A stretch of 64,000 bases of DNA from Chitinophagaceae bacterium (GTDB lineage Bacteria; Bacteroidota; Bacteroidia; Chitinophagales; Chitinophagaceae). Shown here in pieces: positions 1-7,996 of the stretch (its first letter is position 1; the number at the start of each line of letters is the position of its first letter). The stretch lies in the NCBI GenBank assembly GCA_020403455.1, contig JADBXP010000012.1, positions 23,007-87,006 of the forward strand, written 5' to 3'. Position numbers and translations under genes: made by a program. The notes beneath the pieces were generated by a model that searched no databases, was not told the DNA's origin, and saw nothing but the letters and a program-made list of their open reading frames with translations.

Positions 1-177
1 GTTTATTGGGGCAAGAAGTATGTATTCACGCCAGTGTATGACCGTTATTTATTAAAGCCGGGACAACGCATCAAGGGTCCTTGTATCATAGAGGAATTTG
101 AAAGTACGACCATCATTGGTGAACATGGTGTTGTTACCTCTGATCAATACAATAATCTTGTCATTGAACTCTCATGA
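1..177 (+). CDS. hyuA: Hydantoinase/oxoprolinase A subunit, C-terminal end (5' partial)
   Basis: Only the last 58 codons are in the window. The reading frame is open from base 1 and ends in TGA at 175-177. The peptide contains GPCIIEEFESTTIIGEHG, the beta-rich C-terminal pattern of the HyuA/oxoprolinase alpha family (GPAIIEE..STT), which forms the ATP-using half of hydantoinases, 5-oxoprolinases and acetone/acetophenone carboxylases. The stop overlaps the next start (ATGA), and the B subunit follows after one gene, as expected for a HyuA/HyuB pair. The substrate cannot be read from this fragment. Confidence 0.85.
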   Translation, partial: VYWGKKYVFTPVYDRYLLKPGQRIKGPCIIEEFESTTIIGEHGVVTSDQYNNLVIELS

Positions 178-929
178 AGAAAATCTGGCTCATATTTTTC
201 ATCTACGGATTTTCGGGGGTAGGTAATGCCCAGACCGCGCGTGAGATTTTACAAATGGCTGTAGCAGCATCGGGAGGCAGTCTTTGGCAACAACCAGAAA
301 CACTGGAACTACATGGCACTGCTTTGTTCACTCCTTACGGAAAAACAGATCCGGCCCATCAAAAACTATTTGATACCTATTCCATGTACCGCATCTTTCC
401 GGGTGACAATAAAGCTGCGCACCAGGCAAATGGTAAAATAAGATTCGATGCTGCAGAAGGCGAAAAGATGTTCATGCAACTGATTTTTGACGGATCCGCC
501 ACTCAGAACCAATTAAGCGATGATGCCCGTCCCTATCGGGAACATTTTTCCTGGAGCAACAACTTTGGATTTGGGATAATACGTTTTGCTGATCGAGACT
601 CATTTCTTGTTGAACGATTAACAGATGAATTGAATGACGGCTTTCCTTGTTTTACCGTGCAAATCACAGATCCTAAAAAAATGATCACCGTTTTTCAAAT
701 TGATAAGAAAAGTCACCTGATACGTGGAGTTAGTTTTTCTACTACTGTAGGGTATCACCATAGAATTTATGGTGATTTCAAGAAAATAAAAGTCGGCAAT
801 CGGTTTTTTGTACAACCACAGCGTGTTCGGCTTTTTTTCGATGGTGTTAGATGGATGGATATACAATGGCAAAAGCACCGGATAAATCAACCCATTGATG
901 ACAAAGTATTTTTATTGGCAAAGCAATGA
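174..929 (+). CDS. Exported LolA-like protein between hyuA and hyuB
   Basis: This is a 251-residue protein with an N-terminal signal peptide (about residues 1-20, cleavage after VGNAQ). It has no internal membrane segment. The body is beta-rich: one half starts with AREILQMAVAASGG and is followed by many short strands, which recalls outer-membrane lipoprotein-sorting (LolA/DUF6503-like) folds. That assignment is weak and made by pattern only. Its ATG overlaps the hyuA stop and its stop overlaps the hyuB start (ATGA both times), so it is translationally coupled to two cytoplasmic enzyme subunits although it should be periplasmic. No catalytic motif was recognised. It could be a lipid- or substrate-binding partner of the pathway. 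Confidence 0.8.
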   Translation: MKKIWLIFFIYGFSGVGNAQTAREILQMAVAASGGSLWQQPETLELHGTALFTPYGKTDPAHQKLFDTYSMYRIFPGDNKAAHQANGKIRFDAAEGEKMFMQLIFDGSATQNQLSDDARPYREHFSWSNNFGFGIIRFADRDSFLVERLTDELNDGFPCFTVQITDPKKMITVFQIDKKSHLIRGVSFSTTVGYHHRIYGDFKKIKVGNRFFVQPQRVRLFFDGVRWMDIQWQKHRINQPIDDKVFLLAKQ

Positions 930-2524
930 GTATGAAAAGAAAAAAGAGTTCACTAACATTCGATGCCATAGAACTAAGTATTCTCTGGAGTCGACTCATT
1001 TCATTGGTCGATGAAGCAGGAACTACCCTGCAAAGAACTGCTTTCTCTTCTGTTACCCGGGAAAGTGCCGATTTCGCTGTCGTGTTAATGGATACAAAAG
1101 GGCAGTCGCTCGCGCAAAGCAGTGTCAGTGTTCCTTCTTTCTTGGGTGTAATGCCTTTTCTGGTAAAAGCATTGATTAAAGATCATTTTCCTCTTCCTAC
1201 CTGGAAAGAAGGGGATGTTGTCATTACCAACGATCCGTGGTTATGTGCCGGACACAAACCTGATATTGGAATTGTAACTCCCATTTTTCGCAAGAAAAAA
1301 TTAATTGGATTCATAGGCTGTATTGCTCACTCCCCTGACATCGGTGGTACACTTTGGGGAGCAGGGGCCCGAGACTTTTATGAGGAAGGTTTATACTTGC
1401 CTCCCATGAAACTTTTTGATGGAGGGGTGAGGAATGAAACCATTTTCTTACTCATCTCTTCTAATGTAAGGGCCTCCCGTCAAACCATCGGAGATATATT
1501 GGCCCAGGTAGCGGCAAATGACCAGGGTATCCGTGGCTTGCACAGAATGATGGATGAGAACAACCTGGATACAATTGATGAGTTGGGTGCAAGCATCATT
1601 CAATCTTCTGAGAAGGCCATGCGGGATGCCATCCGCAAAGCACCGGATGGCGTTTATCGGTCAGTTTATCACGCTGATGGAGACGGAATAAAGGAAGCCA
1701 TACAATTTGTCTGCACGTTGACCATTCGGGGTGATGAAATTGAAGTGGACTATGATGGTACCTCACCTGCACATTCCCTTGCAATCAACGCGGTATTGAA
1801 TTATGTATTTGCTTATACAGCTTATCCGATCAAATGCGTTTTTAGTCCGGAGGTTCCCAATAATGAGGGCAGCTTTCGTCCCATTCGGGTTACAGCACCT
1901 GAAGGATGTCTGCTGAATGCTAAAAAGCCATCTCCCCTGGGTGCACGCAATGTAACCGGTAATTTATTACATGGACCCGTGATGAAGGCATTGTCGCAGG
2001 CAGTGCCCGATCAGGTGCAGGCAGATTGCGGTGCTGCAGTATGGGTAATGGTTTTGAGTGGTCGCAGGAATGATGGTTCTGAATATGTAGAATATTTATT
2101 CCTTGCGGGTGGATATGGAGGAAGAAAAGGATTAGCAGGTCCCCCAACACTTTGCTATCCCACAAATGTCGCCAATGTGCCCATTGAAGTCTTTGAACAT
2201 GATGCTCCTGTGCTCGTAACAGAAAAAAGTCTAATCAAAGGAAGTGGCGGAACTGGTAAATATCCCGGAGGGGATGGTCAGCGATTTGCTTACAAGAATA
2301 TTGGTACTCTGCCGATTCACATTAGCAATGTGACCGAAAAAATAAATCACCAGGCGTATGGATTACTGGGTGGCTCCTCCGGGAAAAAGGGAAATTTATA
2401 CGTGCGAACAGCCGCAGGCAAAAAAAGATTTACACCCCCCAAAGGACATGACTATCTGCAACCCGGTGAAGAATTGGTGATGGAATTACCCGGTGGGGGT
2501 GGATATGGCAAACCAAAAGGATAA
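926..2524 (+). CDS. hyuB: Hydantoinase/oxoprolinase B subunit
   Basis: This 532-residue protein has the length usual for HyuB. Family marks are NDPWLCAGHKPD (about 102-113, matching NDP..G..H..D), AHSPDIGG (about 134-141) and the glycine-rich end PGGGGYG. HyuB pairs with HyuA in ATP-dependent opening of cyclic amides (hydantoin, 5-oxoproline) or, in related complexes, in carboxylation of ketones. It starts at ATG 926, overlapping the stop of the exported protein by 4 nt. An alternative ATG is two codons downstream (932). With the neighbouring methyltransferase, SnoaL-like protein and MFS carrier it points to a degradative or modifying pathway. Family is certain, substrate unknown. Confidence 0.93.
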   Translation: MSMKRKKSSLTFDAIELSILWSRLISLVDEAGTTLQRTAFSSVTRESADFAVVLMDTKGQSLAQSSVSVPSFLGVMPFLVKALIKDHFPLPTWKEGDVVITNDPWLCAGHKPDIGIVTPIFRKKKLIGFIGCIAHSPDIGGTLWGAGARDFYEEGLYLPPMKLFDGGVRNETIFLLISSNVRASRQTIGDILAQVAANDQGIRGLHRMMDENNLDTIDELGASIIQSSEKAMRDAIRKAPDGVYRSVYHADGDGIKEAIQFVCTLTIRGDEIEVDYDGTSPAHSLAINAVLNYVFAYTAYPIKCVFSPEVPNNEGSFRPIRVTAPEGCLLNAKKPSPLGARNVTGNLLHGPVMKALSQAVPDQVQADCGAAVWVMVLSGRRNDGSEYVEYLFLAGGYGGRKGLAGPPTLCYPTNVANVPIEVFEHDAPVLVTEKSLIKGSGGTGKYPGGDGQRFAYKNIGTLPIHISNVTEKINHQAYGLLGGSSGKKGNLYVRTAAGKKRFTPPKGHDYLQPGEELVMELPGGGGYGKPKG

Positions 2525-2529
2525 TTTTG
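2522..2529 (+). promoter_or_regulatory. Possible -7 element before the methyltransferase gene
   Basis: TAATTTTG fits the Bacteroidota -7 consensus TAnnTTTG exactly and starts at the stop codon of hyuB. No TTG/TTTG sits 19-21 nt upstream, so only half of the promoter is visible. Transcription would begin about 15-20 nt before the ATG at 2554. Confidence 0.3.
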
Positions 2530-2553
2530 TTTATATTGTAAAAAACCAACACC

Positions 2554-3753
2554 ATGTCTTACCAGTTACCCCCTGTATGGACAAAATTGCAGCAACATGC
2601 TGTGTTTCCTGAGTTCAATCATGATGAAAGAGCGCGGTACAATTTTCTGGCCAACCTGAACCGCTTTGTCAGCACAGTGATTGCACCCGGCAATAAACTG
2701 GCATATGATAGAAGAGTTGAGCCAAACTTTAAAAAAGAGCATGGACGCGGGTTTGCTGACAGATTTGAAGTAGGTGAAGCCATGAAGCAAGATCCTGTCT
2801 ATCAAATGTGGGCTGCGTTGCGCAGAAGTACCATGGAAATGCGGCAGCAAAACGGAAGGGCGGTGGTATTGAGGCAGGCAAAGCAACTGGCTTCAAAGGT
2901 GGCAGAAGAACTGAAGGGTAGCGATAGCCTGCAACTGAACGATGATTTTCGGGTACCACCCTATCTCACCCATGTTGATAATCATTTGATGCCCGGTAGT
3001 TATCATACTGAATATTTCCCCGGCGATGTTTCCAATGCTGCCAACTACGATAGCGGGTTGTTTGTAACAAGCGGTGGGATGTTGGGTAGTCTCACCGACG
3101 GAGGTGGTCGAGCCATAGCCGCATGGGTAAAAGAAACATATCCGGATTTTCATCCTACACGAATCCTGGATATTGGGTGCGGACTAGGTCATAATACACT
3201 GCCCATTGCTCAGGCCTTTCCGGAGGCGGAGGTGATTGGTATTGATGCCGGAGCACCCATGTTGCGCTATGGTGCAGCCAGAGCTCACGCACTCGGTATT
3301 CAAAATGTTAAGTTCATTCAGGCAGATGCTGCCAATATGAACGAGTTTACAGATGAAAGCTTTGACTGGGTGCAGACCACCATGTTCCTGCATGAAACCG
3401 GAGGAAAATCTATCCATACTATTTTTGGCGAAATTAAAAGAGTGCTGAAAAATGGTGGACTCAACCTGCACATAGAACAACCGCAATACACACCTCAGAT
3501 GAGCATGTATGAGCAATTCATGCGAGACTGGGATGCTTATTATAACGCAGAGCCCTATTGGGGACACATGCATGACCTGGAACCGGCTGACCTGATGGTG
3601 GAGGCCGGAGTGCCCAAAGATAAATTCATGCAGGTGGGCGTTAAAGCCATCAATGACCTGGATAAAAAGAAACAAGACGGGAAGGTGACAGAAGACTATG
3701 GGCGGAGTCCTATCTGGAATGTTTTTGGCGGATGGAAATCTGCAGGCAAATAA
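2554..3753 (+). CDS. Class I SAM-dependent methyltransferase with long N-terminal domain
   Basis: This is a 399-residue protein. The C-terminal half is a Rossmann methyltransferase: motif I ILDIGCGLGHN (204-214), the acidic loop VIGIDAG (227-233) and a post-motif TTMFLHETGG near residue 290. The N-terminal ~195 residues match no fold I recognise. They are mostly helical, rich in Arg/Lys and polar residues, and contain conserved-looking blocks such as YDRRVEPNFKKEHGR. There is no signal peptide or membrane segment. It starts 29 nt after hyuB and is followed 26 nt later by the 139-residue gene, so it probably belongs to the same unit. The methyl acceptor may be the small-molecule substrate of the hydantoinase-type enzyme. 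Confidence 0.85.
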   Translation: MSYQLPPVWTKLQQHAVFPEFNHDERARYNFLANLNRFVSTVIAPGNKLAYDRRVEPNFKKEHGRGFADRFEVGEAMKQDPVYQMWAALRRSTMEMRQQNGRAVVLRQAKQLASKVAEELKGSDSLQLNDDFRVPPYLTHVDNHLMPGSYHTEYFPGDVSNAANYDSGLFVTSGGMLGSLTDGGGRAIAAWVKETYPDFHPTRILDIGCGLGHNTLPIAQAFPEAEVIGIDAGAPMLRYGAARAHALGIQNVKFIQADAANMNEFTDESFDWVQTTMFLHETGGKSIHTIFGEIKRVLKNGGLNLHIEQPQYTPQMSMYEQFMRDWDAYYNAEPYWGHMHDLEPADLMVEAGVPKDKFMQVGVKAINDLDKKKQDGKVTEDYGRSPIWNVFGGWKSAGK

Positions 3754-3758
3754 TTTTG
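3751..3758 (+). promoter_or_regulatory. Possible -7 element before the 139-residue gene
   Basis: TAATTTTG fits TAnnTTTG and again begins exactly at the stop codon of the preceding gene. A TTTTTG lies at 3722-3727, but the 23-nt spacer is longer than the usual 19-21 nt. It could be an internal promoter of the cluster. Confidence 0.3.
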
Positions 3759-3779
3759 AATAATCTATAATTGGATGGT

Positions 3780-4199
3780 ATGAAAACAGAATTAAGTGGA
3801 TCTCATGCGGGGGGTTCCATTACTGAAACATCAGCAGCAGATGCTGTAAATGACATTGTAATGGCAGGAAATAAGAGCAAAGGTGGACGCCCTTATTTTC
3901 TTGAAGACCCAGCAGTAGAAAGAGTTTTAAATATCAGCATGGCAATAGCTGCCGACTTAGCGGTCTTACATGAAAGACTCGATACAATCGAAAGATTGTT
4001 AGAAGCAAAGGGTCATCTGAAAAGAGCCGAAATTGAAGCATATGTACCCGATGATGCTGCCGCGGAAGAAAGACAAGCCTGGCATGCACGCTTCAGTGCA
4101 CGTATTCTCCGCATCGTTCAGCAGGAAGTAGAGGCCGTAGCCAACCCGGAAAACAATGTGCCCATGCGTACCATTGCAGATGAGATCAATGAAATGTAA
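3780..4199 (+). CDS. Unrecognised 139-residue cytoplasmic protein
   Basis: The ATG at 3780 is preferred over an in-frame TTG three codons upstream. The protein is soluble and acidic. After a low-complexity N-terminus (~35 residues) comes a conserved-looking block GGRPYFLEDPAVERVL, then helices with heptad character (IAADLAVLHERLDTIERLLEA) and a second helical part with EERQAWHARFSARILRIVQQ. The helical pattern suggests an oligomerising or subunit-bridging protein. I know of no function for it. It is placed between the methyltransferase and the SnoaL-like protein in a tight same-strand run, so it is probably an accessory or small subunit of the same system. Confidence 0.75.
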   Translation: MKTELSGSHAGGSITETSAADAVNDIVMAGNKSKGGRPYFLEDPAVERVLNISMAIAADLAVLHERLDTIERLLEAKGHLKRAEIEAYVPDDAAAEERQAWHARFSARILRIVQQEVEAVANPENNVPMRTIADEINEM

Positions 4200-4242
4200 T
4201 TAGATCTTTTTTAAACCAAAGTGGAAATCCATCAAGTGTAAT

Positions 4243-4686
4243 ATGCAATCAGCAATTGCTACCGTTAACGAGCATTATCAGGTTATCATCGAAAAAGATC
4301 TTAAAGGAATATTGGCAAAATATGTTGCCGACGAAGATACTTATGTGGTATTGGAAGGACCCAGACTGACCTCAAAAGGCTATACCAAAATAAGCAAGGG
4401 TTGGGGAGATTTTTGCATGTCACCGATACAACTCATATCCATTGATTGGACTGAAGGGCCTTTTGCTGAGGAGACAGCCGAAATGGCTTGGGTTAGTGGC
4501 ATCATACGGTTGCAAGTTCAAATAAGTGATCGGACTTTTGACAATATTTTCAGGGCTAGTTTTGTATTGGTAAGAAGAGAAGACCAATGGCAGATACATC
4601 ATGAACATGTATCTGTTGTGCATCCGGATCCTTATGGTATTGGTGACTGGCTAAAGCAAACAACACCTAGTCCCGAAGCCTCCTAA
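4243..4686 (+). CDS. SnoaL/NTF2-like protein
   Basis: This 147-residue protein has the layout of the SnoaL_3/DUF4440 alpha+beta barrel. An N-terminal helix (AIATVNEHYQVIIEKDL) leads into a strand with DEDTYVVLEGP, then a repeated-strand half ending in RREDQWQIHHEHVS, the usual last strands of this fold. Members are small enzymes (isomerases, hydratases, cyclases) or ligand-binding domains. There is no signal peptide. It starts 43 nt after the 139-residue gene and ends 11 nt before the MFS gene. It likely acts on, or binds, the intermediate of this cluster. Active-site residues cannot be assigned from sequence alone. Confidence 0.8.
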   Translation: MQSAIATVNEHYQVIIEKDLKGILAKYVADEDTYVVLEGPRLTSKGYTKISKGWGDFCMSPIQLISIDWTEGPFAEETAEMAWVSGIIRLQVQISDRTFDNIFRASFVLVRREDQWQIHHEHVSVVHPDPYGIGDWLKQTTPSPEAS

Positions 4687-4697
4687 CTATCAGCAGT

Positions 4698-5921
4698 ATG
4701 CATGAGCAAATAACCAGAAAAGCCATCATTGGTGTAGTTGTATCTGCACTGGGCTTTTTTGTTGATTTGTATGATATCATCATTTTTAGTGCAGAGCGGG
4801 TAGATAGTTTTCGGTCTTTGGCCATTCCGGAAGCTGAGTGGCCCATACATACGCGAAATATCTTAAATGCTCAAATGCTTGGAATGTTGATTGGTGGCTT
4901 TCTCTGGGGAACAATTGGTGATAAAATGGGGCGCTTGAAAGTACTATTTGGATCCATTCTCATGTACAGTGTTTTTACTTTATTGAATGCTTTCGTGAAA
5001 GATGTAGATAGTTACATGTGGTGTAGATTTTTAGCCGGCCTCGGATTGGCAGGAGAATTGGGAGCAGGCATAACATTGGTTAGTGAACAAATGCCGGGCA
5101 AATACAGAGGTATGGCAGTTGCTTTGGTAGGTGGTATCGGCATGTTCGGTGCAGTAACAGCAGGCATCATTGCCACCTTTTTCAGTTGGCAAACCAGTTT
5201 CATCATTGGGGGGATACTGGGTGTAGTTTTATTGTTGCTTCGTTTCAGCGTAGTGGAGAGTGGACTCTTTACCGGAATGGAGTCGAAGGAAGTAGCCAAA
5301 GGTGATTTTGGAATTATCTTGCGGAGCCGAAAAAGAGCCTGGAGATTTCTTTGCGTGTTACTGGTAGGAATGCCGGGTTGGTTTGCTACAGGCGTTTTAA
5401 TCACCTTTACCAGAGAAATCGCAGGCAGCATGGGAATGTCAACTTTACCTGTCGCAGCCACCGTAATCTCATTTAATTTCCTGGGATTTGCCTTTGGTGA
5501 TCCACTTTGTGGACTTCTTAGCCAATACCTCAAAAGCAGAAAAAAAGCCATTTTCATTTTCTTGGCTTCTTATAGTTTTTTCATCGCCTTGTTTTTCCTT
5601 TTCGCCAGACATTCACTATTTCTTTATTATCTGTTCTTTGCTTTTATGGGACTCAGCGTTGGCTTTACGATTATGTTGTTGACTCTAACTGCAGAGCAGT
5701 TCGGGACGAACATAAGAACATTGGTTACCAGTTCTGCGCTGAATCTCATTCGGGGTTGGGTTATACCGCTGAGCTTTGCCTTTCAATGGGTCGCGGCATG
5801 GTTCAATGGAAATTATTATTACAGTGCTATAGTGATTGCTGCAGCTGCTTTAGTCATTGCCTTTTATGCGCTCTCCCAGTTAGAGGAAACCTATCATAAG
5901 AATCTCGATTTCTACGAATAA
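4698..5921 (+). CDS. MFS transporter (cluster-associated)
   Basis: This 407-residue, roughly 12-segment carrier has the major facilitator loop 2-3 motif GDKMGRLKVLFG and a conserved ELGAGITLVSEQMP stretch in segment 4-5. It is a paralogue of the two tandem MFS genes further on (23194 and 24551), sharing the N-terminal FFVDLYD pattern, the repeated SRKKA loop and the LTAEQFGTN-type stretch near segment 10. It closes the hydantoinase-methyltransferase run (11 nt after the SnoaL-like gene), so it is the likely importer or exporter for that pathway. The convergent gap to the next gene (5922-5993) has no clear terminator. Confidence 0.9.
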   Translation: MHEQITRKAIIGVVVSALGFFVDLYDIIIFSAERVDSFRSLAIPEAEWPIHTRNILNAQMLGMLIGGFLWGTIGDKMGRLKVLFGSILMYSVFTLLNAFVKDVDSYMWCRFLAGLGLAGELGAGITLVSEQMPGKYRGMAVALVGGIGMFGAVTAGIIATFFSWQTSFIIGGILGVVLLLLRFSVVESGLFTGMESKEVAKGDFGIILRSRKRAWRFLCVLLVGMPGWFATGVLITFTREIAGSMGMSTLPVAATVISFNFLGFAFGDPLCGLLSQYLKSRKKAIFIFLASYSFFIALFFLFARHSLFLYYLFFAFMGLSVGFTIMLLTLTAEQFGTNIRTLVTSSALNLIRGWVIPLSFAFQWVAAWFNGNYYYSAIVIAAAALVIAFYALSQLEETYHKNLDFYE

Positions 5922-5993
5922 TTCACCTCTTGGTATTCGTTACAACTGATTTGTATCATCCATATTCAATCTAGGCAAATTCTTCCCCGAATA

Positions 5994-6986
5994 TCAATCA
6001 CGGTGGTAATATTTCCGTGTAAATGCATCCATAAGTAAGAAGGAATGGATGGCCTCTTCCGCAGAGCAGGGATTCGGACCCTTACCTAAAAAGTATTGGG
6101 TTACCTTTTCAATCATGGGCTGCTGAATATGTTGCGGGGGCGCGAATTCAATTTTTTCTTCTCCTGAAACGGATATAATGGTTAAGTCATGTCCAAAAGT
6201 GGAGAAAATCATTCTACCCGAAGTACCCTTGATTTCAAACAGATCTTCTTTTATGGTGTTAGGGGCGCAAAAATGCCATTCTCCGGAAAACTCAATTCCA
6301 TTGGGCAACCGTGCGATACCGGATACTGTATCTTCGGCTTCATAAAGGCCAGCCTGATTGGTGGCCGTTCCGTTGTGATCTATTGCCTGGCCAAAGAAAT
6401 ATATCAGCAGGTCTAATTGATGGGGTGCCAGGTCAAAGAAAATACCTCCACCCGAAATTGCCGGAAGGATTCGCCAATTGTTTTCTCCACGGGCTGCCAA
6501 TTCCACGGATTGATCGGGCAGGTTCATTCTAATTTGAACTGTACATACTTTTCCAATTACTTCCTGCTCTAAAATTTTTTTGATGGCAAGGAATTTAGGC
6601 AGTGCCCTACGGTAATGCGCTATGCAAAGAGGTATACCGCTCTTTTTAGCAGCAGCCTGCATACGGTAACAGCCGTCAAGTGATGATGAAAAGGGCTTCT
6701 CAACATACACCGGTTTTCCTGCTTCCAGTGCCGCAATTGTATATTTCTCGTGAAACGCCGGAGGGGTAGCTATGTAAAGGGCGGTAACATCCGGATCGGC
6801 AATTAAATCCTCTGCTCGATTGTACCACTTGGGTACCCTGTGTCTTTGGGCATAATCTGCCGCCTTAGCCCCGTCTCTTCTCATCACCGCCACCAGTGAT
6901 GAGTCCGGAACCTGTTGAAAGGCAGGTCCGCTCTTCACTTCTGTTACATTTCCGCAACCAATTATACCCCAGGATACTTTTTCCAT
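5994..6986 (-). CDS. Gfo/Idh/MocA family oxidoreductase
   Basis: This 330-residue NAD(P)-dependent dehydrogenase has a Rossmann start WGIIGCGNVTE (GxGxxx, residues 6-16), the YIATPPAFHEK segment and the family EKP motif (VYVEKPFSSS, Lys about residue 97) followed by the substrate-binding alpha/beta domain. There is no signal peptide, so it acts in the cytoplasm. Its promoter region is shared with the divergent sugar isomerase-like gene at 7152. Such pairs commonly act on oxidised sugars or inositols, but the exact substrate is open. Confidence 0.92.
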   Translation of the reverse strand: MEKVSWGIIGCGNVTEVKSGPAFQQVPDSSLVAVMRRDGAKAADYAQRHRVPKWYNRAEDLIADPDVTALYIATPPAFHEKYTIAALEAGKPVYVEKPFSSSLDGCYRMQAAAKKSGIPLCIAHYRRALPKFLAIKKILEQEVIGKVCTVQIRMNLPDQSVELAARGENNWRILPAISGGGIFFDLAPHQLDLLIYFFGQAIDHNGTATNQAGLYEAEDTVSGIARLPNGIEFSGEWHFCAPNTIKEDLFEIKGTSGRMIFSTFGHDLTIISVSGEEKIEFAPPQHIQQPMIEKVTQYFLGKGPNPCSAEEAIHSFLLMDAFTRKYYHRD

Positions 6987-7151
6987 TGAATAAAAGGAGA
7001 ATAATTTCTTCCTGTCTAAAATTAAGTATTATTCAAACTGTAAATAATCTCTGACAATATTTATCCTTGAAGATTTTTACAGGGTTTAGTAAATTGTAAG
7101 TGTTTTTGGAGAGTTATTGTTATTCAGATCTTATTCATTCAATCTTTGTTT

Positions 7152-7979
7152 ATGAGTTCTTCCAGACGTTTGTTTATTTTCCAATCACTTTTGGCGGCAG
7201 CATCTGTTCCATCTAGCTTTAAAGGAACAGCACAGGGAATTCCAAGTGAACCGGCCTTTCCTATCGGCATCGCAGGATATACTTTTTATCGAATCGATGT
7301 ACAGTCAACCATACGTATGATGCAGCGATTGGGAGTTCAACATCTTTCCCTGAAAGACATGCACTTGCCTCTCAATAGTTCAGATGAAGTTATCAAGTCA
7401 ACCATGGCTCAATTTTCTGCAGCCGGTATTCAGGTGTATGCAGTGGGCGTAATCTATATGAAGAGCAAGGAGGCGGTAGATCAGGCGTTTCGGTATGCTG
7501 AGCAAGCGGGGGTTGCCATGATAGTAGGGGTTCCGGACTATGCGTTATTAGATTATTGCGAGCAAAAAGTGAAGCAGACGAATATTCGGTTGGCCATCCA
7601 CAATCATGGACCCAAAGATCCTTTGTATCCGGGACCTGGCGATGCATATAATCGCATAAAGAACAGAGATCAGCGAATGGGACTCTGCATAGATATAGGA
7701 CATGCCATACGTGCAGGTGTTTTGCCACAAAAAGCAGTCATTGATTATCAGGATCGCTTAATGGATTTACATATCAAAGATGTGACGCTGGCTACGAATG
7801 AGGGAGTTGCCATTGAAATGGGCAGGGGTGTTATCAACTTTCCCGCATTGGTTCGTGCATTGAAAAAGATTAACTACAGGGGTATTTGCAGTATAGAATA
7901 CGAGAAGGACATGCAAGATCCCTTGCCAGGGATAGCTGAATCACTGGGATATTTCAGGGCAATGCTGACCGACAAATAG
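7152..7979 (+). CDS. Exported sugar phosphate isomerase/epimerase-like TIM barrel
   Basis: The ATG at 7152 is chosen over an in-frame TTG two codons upstream. The 275-residue protein begins with a Tat-like signal (SSRRLFIFQSLLAAAS, twin Arg). The rest is an AP-endonuclease-2/xylose-isomerase-like barrel with a metal-binding series: IHNHGP, GLCIDIGHAIRAG, LHIKDVT and SIEYEKD, which are the usual His/Asp/Glu ligands of the IolE/IolI/hydroxypyruvate isomerase superfamily. It is transcribed divergently from the Gfo/Idh/MocA gene, so the two are likely co-regulated. It probably acts on a sugar or cyclitol in the periplasm. Confidence 0.88.
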   Translation: MSSSRRLFIFQSLLAAASVPSSFKGTAQGIPSEPAFPIGIAGYTFYRIDVQSTIRMMQRLGVQHLSLKDMHLPLNSSDEVIKSTMAQFSAAGIQVYAVGVIYMKSKEAVDQAFRYAEQAGVAMIVGVPDYALLDYCEQKVKQTNIRLAIHNHGPKDPLYPGPGDAYNRIKNRDQRMGLCIDIGHAIRAGVLPQKAVIDYQDRLMDLHIKDVTLATNEGVAIEMGRGVINFPALVRALKKINYRGICSIEYEKDMQDPLPGIAESLGYFRAMLTDK

Positions 7980-7996
7980 CAGAATAGAATTAAAGT

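Noticed and set aside
3184..3675. A 163-residue minus-strand open frame inside the methyltransferase gene
   Set aside because: It is antisense to the Rossmann motifs, with no recognisable motif of its own.
5922..5993. A terminator expected between the convergent MFS and Gfo/Idh/MocA genes
   Set aside because: No stem-loop with T run could be found in the 72-nt gap.
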